A stretch of 64,000 nucleotides of DNA, from positions 310,001-374,000 of the forward strand of contig NZ_QNQU01000003.1 of assembly GCF_003315595.1 (NCBI RefSeq), in the 5' to 3' direction. This DNA comes from Pedobacter miscanthi (GTDB lineage: Bacteria; Bacteroidota; Bacteroidia; Sphingobacteriales; Sphingobacteriaceae). This document shows positions 13,701 to 18,549 of the stretch, piece by piece (positions within the stretch are counted from its first letter, which is position 1; the number at the start of each line of letters is the position of its first letter). The notes under the pieces are model-generated. The model was not told the origin of the DNA and made no database searches. It was given only the letters and a program-made list of their open reading frames with translations. The translations under genes were made by a program, and so were the position numbers.

Positions 13701-15202
13701 ATCCGATATTTACCTGGTACAGCGATGCTACTTTAAATACAGTAGTATTTACAGGTCCGGTATTTACTACCCCGGTTTTAACCGCAAATACGACTTATTA
13801 CGTAACGGTTAAAGGTGATAACAAGTGCGAAAGTTCTGCAGCAACTGCAAGAGCGGTAGCCATTACAGTTAATGCCTTACCAAATAATCCTGTTGTATCT
13901 GTTCCAAACGGAGGTATATGTGCAGGTGATGGTGCAACACTAACAGTAACCAATGCACAGGCAGGTGTTACTTACGAATGGTACAACGCAGCGGCAGCAG
14001 GTAACCTTTTGTTTACCGGTACAACCTATAATGTTACTGCACTTACCGCTACAACTGATTACTATGTGTTAGCCATCGGTACAGGTGGTTGTAACAACAA
14101 CGGTGGCCGTGTTAAAGTAACGGTTACTGTAAATACAAAACCTACAGTACCAACGGTAGCTTCATCATCGGTTAGTGTTTGTACCGGTAGCCCGGCAGTA
14201 TTAACGGTTACCAATCCACAAACAGGTGTAATTTATAACTGGTATAGTAATGCAGCAGGTGGAGCACCTGTTGGAACAGGAGTAAACTTTACAACACCAG
14301 CTGTTACCGCAAATACTACATATTATGTAGAAGGAGCAAATGGAAGCTGTACATCAACATCAAGAACACCGGTTAATGTAATTGCATTACCAGTGCCGGT
14401 TGCACCAGCATCTGTAACAGCAGCAAACGGAACACTTTGCGCAGGCAGCACAACCATATTAACTGTAAATAATCCGGTAGCCGGATTGGTATACAGATGG
14501 TATGCAGCAAGCTCTAACGGTCCGGTACTGGCAGAAGGCATAACCTTTACCACACCAGCCTTAAACGCTACAACGATCTACTATGTAGAAGCAGTGGCAG
14601 TAGGTGGTTGTGCAAGCCCAACCAGAACAGCTGTTACAGTAACTGTACTTCCTGTACTCGACAGACCAGCAGTAACGGTACAAACCTCAACACCAAACAG
14701 CATCACCTTTGCGTGGCCTGCGGTTACGGGTGCTACGGCTTACGAAGTATCGCTGGATAATGGATTAACGTGGATTAACCCAACAAACGGACCAACCGGA
14801 ACAAGTTACCTGGTAACCGGCCTTAAACCAGATCAAAGTGTAAGCATTTTGGTAAGGGCTAAAGGTCAGCTCGATTGCCAAATCAGTGCAAATGGTTCGG
14901 TTACCGGTAAAGCAACCAATCCGCTTGGAGACCAGGTTTACATACCAAATGCATTTACACCAAATAACGACGGTAAAAATGATATATTCTTAGTCTATGG
15001 CAATACCATATCAAGCGCCAAAATGAGTATTTACACTCAATGGGGTCAATTGATATTCCAGTCAGATAACGTAGCTAACGGATGGGATGGAACTTTCAAA
15101 GGGGTAAATCAACCGATCGGGGTTTATGTGTACATGGTTGAAATTACCTTCAATAATGGAACAACATCATTGAGAAAAGGTACAGTAACGCTGATTAGAT
15201 AA
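1733..15202 (+). CDS. Giant T9SS-secreted repeat adhesin (4489 aa)
   Basis: Seen: signal peptide (residues 1-35, ending SYAQT). A unique N-terminal domain (36-212) follows. Next come five copies of a ~150-residue beta-rich domain starting near residues 213, 1073, 1912, 2321 and 2735, interleaved with Ig-like modules of the NWY...TTYYV type. Two blocks of five putative-Ig (He_PIG) repeats with PPGLTF / ITGTPT signatures start near 464 and 1303. Eleven tandem ~90-residue Ig modules (about 3067-4050) are followed by more Ig modules, an FN3-like domain, and a C-terminal CHU_C domain (PNAFTPNNDGKND...WDG...P.GVYVYMV), the type-B T9SS sorting signal. Known: such proteins pair with a PorP/SprF partner and are exported by T9SS, like SprB. 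Inference: a cell-surface adhesin, possibly for gliding or attachment. The composition is Thr/Ala/Val-rich with very few charged residues. The ligand is unknown. Confidence 0.93.
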   Translation: MMKTRTPSSLNGIFRNTCIALIILLTLFHSKSYAQTKIFANTVSAQSRVDNANNATLNDNTFASVNSYGGVAVGIGAYSGELELKYPASVAAGTTSYIRIDFDGDILNRLLGGSLGTLLANVGGTVILGNHSFQVGARNGATAVPPLGGNSVDGFSSDNLRLVKDANGFFYLAITPTQAYDRVYIKDVTNAVLLGVSNSTKVYYSYYVSGTDPCAQAFTTGFEGTGITLDALQLGSSGVTNSERAIDADPNNFSQLSLGVLGVASSVSQNFYFTTPSNPGDDINLRFSSTQALLTLGLLQNVSVTAYNGGTQVYTTSAASLLNLDLLGLLNSGQPVTVPFSPGANVVYDRVKVTLGSVLTVNATQTINVYGVTRSAARPTFTAPASNAIATCYNSTVPLTATTASTNELIWYDAIEGGTALQTVAYNGTFTTPALTANKTYYVAARRIGCTTESTRVPVVITVNPQIIFNGSTLTNATPGFAYSKQLDVATGGTAGYTYALAAGSTLPAGLTLSSTGAITGTPTVANAYTFSVVATDAKGCKATATYNLTVTAALVLTPGALPDGITGTVYPTQTIPAATGGTGPYTYSATGVPPGLTFNPTTREITGTPTQPGTYTIPVTVVDANGNTLVSNYTIKITDPLVLPTATLADGTTGTVYTTQIIPSATGGTTPYTYSATGLPPGLTFNPATKAITGTPTTAGTYTVPVTVTDADGKTVTTNYTININNPLVLPAATLPDGTEGVVYATQTLPAATGGVGPYTYVGTGLPAGLSFNTTTREITGTPTQAGNYSIGVTVTDSQGKTASNTYTVKVNGTLTLPTRTLPNGIVGTSYLPQTLPAVTGGVGPYTYAATGLPPGLTFNPTTREITGTPTQGGNYTISVTATDANNNKATTTYALAVTVNAPVVASATVCTGSTATLTVSNLQTGVTYNWYASTGSTPLVTGNNGTFVTPAVTSATVFYVEAVSGTAVSARTSVTVSVNPPATLATVTTNNQIINSGQSTTLNATADAGNTIAWFDAPTAGTQVGTGTSFTTPALTATKTYYIETTSTNGCKSASRVPVTVTVINGGGATACNAANSQNTGINGICLLCSVSGAGNSTDANTSNFTRISLAVGVTATGYQQLIFPSVGVATDSIRLDLALPTGLADVGLLNNVTITVLNGTTVVRTVQLGGGLLNLQLLSGNRFAATVLAGGAYDRVQVSFGALVSALTSLDIYGATVVYPNPTFISGSQSICSGGSVALSATANGGTTLAWFDAPTGGTQVGTGANFTTPALTTTTTYYVQVSKGSCSNTTRVPVTITVNPAIVFAGSTLTNATIAAAYSKQLPVATGGTPGYTYALAAGSTLPAGLTLSPGGLVSGTPTATGNATFDVVVTDTKNCTATATFTLTVTPALALAPGALPNGVTGTPYTTNGIPAATGGTGPYTYSATGLPPGLTFNPATREITGTPTQVGTYTIPVTVTDANGNTITANYTLKVTDPLVLPAATLANGTTGTVYPTQTIPSATGGSTPYTYSATGLPPGLTFDPATREIKGTPTQAGTFTVPVTVTDADGKTATNNYTITVVNPLLLPAATLPDGTEGTVYAAQTLPEATGGVGPYTYVATNLPAGITFDPATRQISGTPTQAGNYAIGVTVTDSEGRTASNTYALKVIGVLTLPGATLPNGIVGTPYPTQTLPAVTGGTAPYTYLASGLPPGLSFNTATREITGTPLLGGTFTISLTATDANGNKATTAYSLTVTVNAPVVAAATVCAGSPASLSVSNLQAGVTYNWYASTGNTPLATNNTGVFVTPAITGPTVYYVEAVSGTAVSARTAVNVSVNPPATPATVTTNSQVINAGQSTTLLATADAGNTIQWYDAATGGTQVGAGSSFTTPVLNATTTYYVETTNANGCKSASRVPVTVTVLNNNGGTACNAANSQNSGITGICLLCGVTGAGNSTDADPSNFTRISLSVGVGASGYQQLIFPSAGSATDSIRLDLALPGGLLDLTALGNVTVNVLNGTTVVRTVQLNSALLNLQLLSGNRFAATVAAGGAYDRVQVSFGALLSAVTSLDVYGATVIYPNPTVTAGSQTICAGSTATLTATANGGTTLAWFDAPTGGTQLAAGETFTTPALTATTTYYIQVSKGTCANVTRVPVTVTVTPALPTPVLATIANVCEGSSATLSVANPDPAVTYKWYDAATAGNLVFTGAVFQTPALTAATTYYVEASQGNCTSAARAAAAVSVNPRPALPVVTASSSTVSAGQTAILTATSADPTNTFNWYTSNTSTTPVYVGATYVTPPLLATTTYYVESVSTNGCTSASRVQVTITVDGNGSPNPVPCEAATTQVNGVNGVALLSGVFNPALAIDNDTQTASSLVMPVGALGASVYQRVGFGSLSKVGDTVRVLVSSPGKLLSLALLGNAAITTYVGSNSNGDTHLLNDNLINIQLLSGNTQALITFVPTNVFDGIEVRLNSGLLGALTSINLNYAQRILVAPTVTAANVTSCVGSTAQLQVSNPSAGLTYRWYDATGTYLSGKDGIIFTTPALTGDTKFYVAAVSATGCVSYKTVVNVTTNPAPVTPDLLSASVNTCPNTSVTFQVKNPVVGTTYNWYDTATSTTVLFTGDNFTTPLITADRSYFVAAVNSCGASSARTEGKIVLGTIDVPVITPPSITISEGSVAVLKATSSTAGATINWYTTANGTVPVFTGETYVTPQLSTTTTYYVEATVAGGCTATSRATVTVTVVPNGNPVVTPCGAATTTVASGVTGVAVLAGVYNPTFAVDNDINTGSSLVIPVGLLGASVYHQLGFTGLSNVGDTLRVKITTPGTLLSVAVLPNLTVTTFQGTTSNNDAVSVSNPLISLKLLAGGTSAILTFVPTIRFDGVELRLNSGLLGALTSVNLDYAQRVITTPTVNAATASACQGSSATLSVQNPQAGVVYKWYLGATYQAGKDGPTFTTDPTLTAGTYTYSVTATANGCETPGTNVVVTILPPPVVPIPSTTNPATTCINTPATLSVQAVAGLTYNWYDAAVGGNLLVTNNSSFTTSASLAAGTYDYYVEALSGAGCSSSTRTKISITVNPSALPADLTVTGTTSLCASGTAVLTATSTTVTNPVFTWYSDAALTQVAFVGAVFTTPAITATTKYYVTVSGTNKCANTAGNAKEVTITVNPVAGPTDINLAGTSTICGGSTVTLTASSTTVTNPVFTWYSDAALTTVAFTGASFITPALSATTTYYVTVKGDNKCENTAATAKSITITVNPKATDVDIAINGITSICKGSTASLSASTTTVINPVFTWYSDAALTTVAFSGASFTTPALNATTTYYVTVRGDNKCENTPANAKVVTVTVKDFATAADIAVSNAQICSGSTVMLMASSTTVTQPVFTWYSDASLTSVVFTGPTFTVTGLTATTTYYVSVKGANKCENAAADAKAVTVTVNPLATTTDIIVNGSTTACAGSSAVLSATSATVTNPVFTWYSDAALTNVSFIGATFTTPVLNTTTTYYVTVKGDNKCENAPGTAKVITITVKPVSTAADITANDATICSGSGTTLVASTTTVTNPIFTWYNDAALTSVAYVGTSFVTPVLTATTKYYVTVRGDNQCENSGITAKVVTVNVNQSAVAADITLSTPTLVCGSGTAVINASSTTVTNPVFTWYNDASLTSVAFTGPIFTTPVLTTTTTYYVTVKGSNKCENSAANAVAVTIKVNPIAVASDIIVNGSTNVCGGSATVLTASSTTVTNPVFTWYTNATLTNVAFVGAVFTTPTLTANTTYYVTVKGDNKCENSAATAKSVNIVVNPVASASDVTAADANICAGSSASLVASTTTVTNPVFTWYSDAALTTPVFTGATFNTPVLTATTKYYLTVKGDNRCESSAANAKVVTVNVNAVATAADITLSTPALVCGSGTAVINASSTTVTNPVFTWYNDASLTSVAFTGPSFTTPVLTATKTYYVTVKGTNKCENTPANAATVTIKVNPVAIATDITVNGSTSVCASTAATLAATSTTVTNPIFTWYSDATLNTVVFTGPVFTTPVLTANTTYYVTVKGDNKCESSAATARAVAITVNALPNNPVVSVPNGGICAGDGATLTVTNAQAGVTYEWYNAAAAGNLLFTGTTYNVTALTATTDYYVLAIGTGGCNNNGGRVKVTVTVNTKPTVPTVASSSVSVCTGSPAVLTVTNPQTGVIYNWYSNAAGGAPVGTGVNFTTPAVTANTTYYVEGANGSCTSTSRTPVNVIALPVPVAPASVTAANGTLCAGSTTILTVNNPVAGLVYRWYAASSNGPVLAEGITFTTPALNATTIYYVEAVAVGGCASPTRTAVTVTVLPVLDRPAVTVQTSTPNSITFAWPAVTGATAYEVSLDNGLTWINPTNGPTGTSYLVTGLKPDQSVSILVRAKGQLDCQISANGSVTGKATNPLGDQVYIPNAFTPNNDGKNDIFLVYGNTISSAKMSIYTQWGQLIFQSDNVANGWDGTFKGVNQPIGVYVYMVEITFNNGTTSLRKGTVTLIR
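3125..8158 (+). repeat. 2517-bp in-frame tandem duplication inside the adhesin gene
   Basis: Copy 1 covers about 3125-5641 and copy 2 about 5642-8158. Matching landmarks (the first He_PIG repeat at 3137/5654, the CNAANSQN block at 4952/7469, the end of the last Ig module at 5642/8159) are all offset by exactly 2517 bp, or 839 codons. Each copy holds five He_PIG repeats, two Ig modules, one beta-rich domain and one Ig module. The copies have diverged at many residues. Confidence 0.9.
10931..13885 (+). repeat. Eleven tandem ~270-bp Ig-module repeats in the adhesin gene
   Basis: Eleven consecutive modules of 89-90 codons, each with the core TTVTNPVFTWY, a TTTYYVTV strand and a KGDNKCE-type loop. 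Modules 6-7-8 resemble modules 9-10-11 in order more than they resemble their direct neighbours. The CGSGTAVINASS versions (modules 7 and 10) are 807 bp apart, exactly 269 codons, so the array grew partly by duplicating three modules at once. Confidence 0.9.
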
Positions 15203-15239
15203 GAAGAGGATTAATAATAAACAGATAAAATCAAAGACC

Positions 15240-16241
15240 ATGAAAATACTATCGGCTTTAAAAATATATGTTGGGGTACTAGGTTTACTGCTGTGTACAG
15301 CTAAGTCCTTTGCACAAACTGATCCGCACTTTTCGCAATACTATGCCAACCCCTTATACCTTAACCCGGCTTTAACGGGGGTTATCGATGGCGATTACCG
15401 TGCAACAGTAAACTTTAAACAGCAGTGGAGTGCACTTAACAGCTCATTCTTAACCGGTGGTGCATCTTTCGATATGGCGCCGAAAAAGAACTTCGCATTT
15501 GGTGCAACCATTTTAAACCAGAGGGCAGGGGAGCTTGATTTTAACTACCTGTCGGCCCTGGTATCCGGTTCGTACCGTTTAAGGTTTGGTGCCGAAGGTT
15601 TGCAGATGGTGAGCTTCGGTTTACAGGCCGGTATCATCAACCGCAGTTTCGATTTCTCGCAGGCCAGATTTGGTAACCAGTTTAATCCGGTTACAGGTTA
15701 TGATGGCGGGATGATGAGTGGCGAAACACTGTCTTCGCAATCATCATTGGTACCTGATGTAAATGCCGGTGTGATGTTTTTCGATGGTAATCCTAACAAA
15801 AACGTAAACATATTTTTAGGTGCAAGTGCAGCCCACCTTACACGCCCTATGGATCGTTTCTCGGGTACAAACTCACGTATCCCTGTTCGCTTTACGGCTC
15901 ATGGAGGCGCAAGGATCAAAGCTTCGCAATTATTGGATATTGTTCCCAATGCCTTATTTATGTCGCAGGGTAATACCAACGAAGTTTCAATAGGTGCCTA
16001 TGCCCAGCTTAATGTTAATCCATCGGCAAACATTTTGTTTGGTGGTAACTACCGTAATAAAGATGCTGCCATAGCCTTTGTTGGCCTGCAGCTAAAAAAT
16101 ATGGTTTTCGGATTAAGTTATGATATTAATACCTCTACCTTCAACAGGGCATCGAACAGCAATGGTGGTTTAGAGCTTTCAGTATCACTAATAGGCCGAA
16201 ACGGAATTATTGGTCCAAATTTCTTTTGTCCACGCTTATAA
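15240..16241 (+). CDS. PorP/SprF-family T9SS outer-membrane protein
   Basis: 333 aa with a signal peptide (cleavage after KSFAQ) followed by the family hallmark DPHFSQYYANPLYLNPALTG. The rest is beta-barrel-like, with alternating hydrophobic strands, a family-typical length and an aromatic C-terminal end. Known: PorP/SprF proteins are outer-membrane partners needed for surface anchoring or export of a specific CHU_C-type substrate, encoded just downstream of it. Here it starts 37 bp after the adhesin stop on the same strand, so it is almost certainly the dedicated partner of that adhesin. The ATG at 15240 gives a clean signal peptide. Confidence 0.92.
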   Translation: MKILSALKIYVGVLGLLLCTAKSFAQTDPHFSQYYANPLYLNPALTGVIDGDYRATVNFKQQWSALNSSFLTGGASFDMAPKKNFAFGATILNQRAGELDFNYLSALVSGSYRLRFGAEGLQMVSFGLQAGIINRSFDFSQARFGNQFNPVTGYDGGMMSGETLSSQSSLVPDVNAGVMFFDGNPNKNVNIFLGASAAHLTRPMDRFSGTNSRIPVRFTAHGGARIKASQLLDIVPNALFMSQGNTNEVSIGAYAQLNVNPSANILFGGNYRNKDAAIAFVGLQLKNMVFGLSYDINTSTFNRASNSNGGLELSVSLIGRNGIIGPNFFCPRL

Positions 16242-16248
16242 TTATTCT

Positions 16249-16288
16249 GATGAAACGATCATAATCTCTTAATCATGATCGTTTCATC
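16249..16288 (+). other. Perfect 14-bp inverted repeat between porP and the OmpA gene
   Basis: GATGAAACGATCAT (16249-16262) and its exact reverse complement (16275-16288) enclose a 12-nt loop. No T-tract follows, so it does not look like a simple terminator. It may be an mRNA-processing or attenuation hairpin that sets the ratio of the upstream and downstream products (inference). Confidence 0.7.
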
Positions 16289-16312
16289 ACCATTGAAAAA
16301 AACCTCATCAAG

Positions 16313-18316
16313 ATGAAAAAAATATTACTCATTTTATTAGTGGCATTTGGCGGTTTTGCTAACGCTCAGTATGTGGTAAACTATAAAAAAGTTGCAGACA
16401 CCTACTTCGAAAATAAGGACTATTACGCGGCGTCAACTTTTTATAAAAAAGCCTTAAAAATTACTGGCGACAGTACCCAGGCCTTATTACCTTACGGAGG
16501 GGACAGAAAATCAGCCTCTGATACTAAAGCGATAGAGGATTATGAAGGATCTGTATATAACCTTGCCGAATCGAGCAGGTTGTACAGGGAATTTAACGAA
16601 GCCGAAAAATATTATGGCCTGGCAATTAGCTTTACCAATACCCGTTTCAGAAAAGCTTTGTTTTATTATGGACAGAGTTTAAGGGCAAATAAAAAATTCG
16701 ATCTGGCTATTGATGCTTTTCAACAGTTTATCCAGAAAAATAGCGGCGATCCATTGGTTAAAGATGCTCAAAAAGAAATCGAATCCTGCAAATTTGCAAT
16801 GGAAGAAATGCGTTTTCCACGTATGGTGCAGGTTAAAAAGGTACCTGCCAATGTAAATGGATTAGGATCTAACTATGCTGCTGTTAAATTGAACAACGAA
16901 CTGTATTTTACCTCATCACGCCCTGTTTTTGTTGGCAGCAAAAAAGATATGGTTAAAACAGATGCCGGAACTGAAGTTCAGGTAGCAACCAAAGCCAATC
17001 CTTTTATCAACAACATTTATTCGGCCAAAGGCGATTTAACTTCGGGCGATATTGCAGTTAAAAAACTGGATATTAATTTCCCTAAAGGCACAGAGATTGC
17101 TGCGCCTGCATTTACTCCTGATGGCAATACCGTTTATTTTACCGTTTGGAAGGATAAAGAAAAATATGCGATTTACAGCTCTAAAAAAGTGAGCGATAAA
17201 TGGTCAGATCCGCAACCGGTTGGCTTGCAGGTAAACAGTAAAGATTTTAACTCTTCGCAGCCATTCATAACCAGTGATGGTAAATTCCTGCTGTTCTCGT
17301 CCGATAGGACTGGAGGTTATGGCAAATTCGACTTATGGTATTGCGCCATCCGTTCAGATGGTTCATTGGGTCAGGCGGTAAACTTTGGTTCAACCATTAA
17401 TACCGAAAATGACGAACGCGCACCTTATTACAATACCCTAACCAAAAAATTATTGTTCAGCACCGATGGCAGAACAGGTTTTGGCGGATTAGATTTCTTC
17501 GAATCAGAAGGCGACCTGGTAAGCTGGACTACCCCGAAAAATCTGGGTTATCCGTTTAACTCTTCAAAAGATGATGTTTACTTTACTGCAACCGATGATA
17601 GGGGAACAAAAGGTTACATCAGCTCCGATCGCGAATCGTCATGCTGTTTGGAGATTTTCGAAGTGAAAAAAGAATACCTTTCTATTGCTGGTCTTTTAAC
17701 CGATTGTAAAACCAAGTTACCTTTGGCCGGTGCATCTGTTACACTTAGCAATGCAGAAGGTTCGCAAAAAGTAACCACTGGTAACGATGGTATTTACAGG
17801 TTTAAAATAGATTCGAAAAGACCGATTAAATTGCTTTTCGCAAAAGATAATTACTTCGCGGTTACCAAAAATTATCCTTACGAAGAGTTAGCAAAAGCAG
17901 ATACACTGATTTACAAAGATTACTGTTTAAGTCCTTTCAAACTGGGTATTCCTATTGCATTGGATAACGTATATTACGAATTTAACAGTGCCGAATTAAC
18001 TGAACCATCTAAAAAAGTATTAGACTTCCTGATCCCGATTATGGAAGATAACCCTGAAATGGAAATCGAACTGGGCTCTCATACCGATAACATTGGTACA
18101 GACGAATACAACCTTGATTTGTCAAACAGAAGGGCTAAATCGTGTACCGACTATCTGGAAAGTAAAGGAATTGCAGCAGCCAGAATGACTTCTAAAGGTT
18201 ATGGCGAATCGATGCCTATTGCACCAAACGAGATCATCGTTAAACGCAAGAAAAAAGATAATCCAGCCGGTAGGGCCAAAAACAGAAGAACTGAATTTAA
18301 AGTAACCAAAAAATAA
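16313..18316 (+). CDS. PorE-like TPR / beta-propeller / OmpA-family protein
   Basis: 667 aa with a short signal peptide (ends FGGFANAQ). Domains in order: N-terminal TPR-like helices (about 20-165), PD40/WD40-type propeller blades (about 190-440, with FTPDGNTVYF, FITSDGKFLLFSS and similar), a carboxypeptidase-regulatory-like beta domain (about 455-535) and a C-terminal OmpA peptidoglycan-binding domain (about 545-667, with SHTDNIGTDEYN and LSNRRAKS). Known: this layout matches PorE of the type IX secretion system, which ties the outer-membrane machinery to peptidoglycan. Bacteroidota carry several paralogues next to PorP/SprF genes. Inference: the third member of this adhesin locus, giving a periplasmic anchor for the substrate-specific complex. 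Confidence 0.88.
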   Translation: MKKILLILLVAFGGFANAQYVVNYKKVADTYFENKDYYAASTFYKKALKITGDSTQALLPYGGDRKSASDTKAIEDYEGSVYNLAESSRLYREFNEAEKYYGLAISFTNTRFRKALFYYGQSLRANKKFDLAIDAFQQFIQKNSGDPLVKDAQKEIESCKFAMEEMRFPRMVQVKKVPANVNGLGSNYAAVKLNNELYFTSSRPVFVGSKKDMVKTDAGTEVQVATKANPFINNIYSAKGDLTSGDIAVKKLDINFPKGTEIAAPAFTPDGNTVYFTVWKDKEKYAIYSSKKVSDKWSDPQPVGLQVNSKDFNSSQPFITSDGKFLLFSSDRTGGYGKFDLWYCAIRSDGSLGQAVNFGSTINTENDERAPYYNTLTKKLLFSTDGRTGFGGLDFFESEGDLVSWTTPKNLGYPFNSSKDDVYFTATDDRGTKGYISSDRESSCCLEIFEVKKEYLSIAGLLTDCKTKLPLAGASVTLSNAEGSQKVTTGNDGIYRFKIDSKRPIKLLFAKDNYFAVTKNYPYEELAKADTLIYKDYCLSPFKLGIPIALDNVYYEFNSAELTEPSKKVLDFLIPIMEDNPEMEIELGSHTDNIGTDEYNLDLSNRRAKSCTDYLESKGIAAARMTSKGYGESMPIAPNEIIVKRKKKDNPAGRAKNRRTEFKVTKK

Positions 18317-18337
18317 AATACAATTAACATCCCGGTA

Positions 18338-18371
18338 AAGCCATCTTCTTTTTTAGAAGGTGGCTTTTTTG
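18338..18371 (+). terminator. Rho-independent terminator of the adhesin operon
   Basis: The 12-bp stem AAGCCATCTTCT / AGAAGGTGGCTT (one G-U pair) has a short T loop and is followed by a T-run. It lies 22 bp after the OmpA gene stop. Confidence 0.85.
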
Positions 18372-18413
18372 TTTTTGCGTTGGTCGGGGGGCAATCCCAT
18401 TCCCATACGCGTC

Positions 18414-18433
18414 GGTTCGTGTCTCCACGAACC
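18414..18433. repeat. Palindromic interspersed repeat, copy 1
   Basis: GGTTCGTGTCTCCACGAACC forms 8-bp arms around TCTC. A close relative with compensatory changes lies at 27282-27301, so this is a REP-like intergenic family. Confidence 0.65.
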
Positions 18434-18549
18434 AATAAGGCCGTGGAAAATTGTCAACTGGAAAACTGTTCATTGTTTTTAAATTAATCTTTGTAATTTT
18501 CACCACGCCTCGGTTAGTAGCATTACAGACCGAACAAAATTTAAATCCA

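Noticed and set aside
18451..18549. Longer LanB start at 18451
   Set aside because: The added 33 residues look like translated upstream DNA, and the ATG at 18550 gives the family-typical N-terminus.
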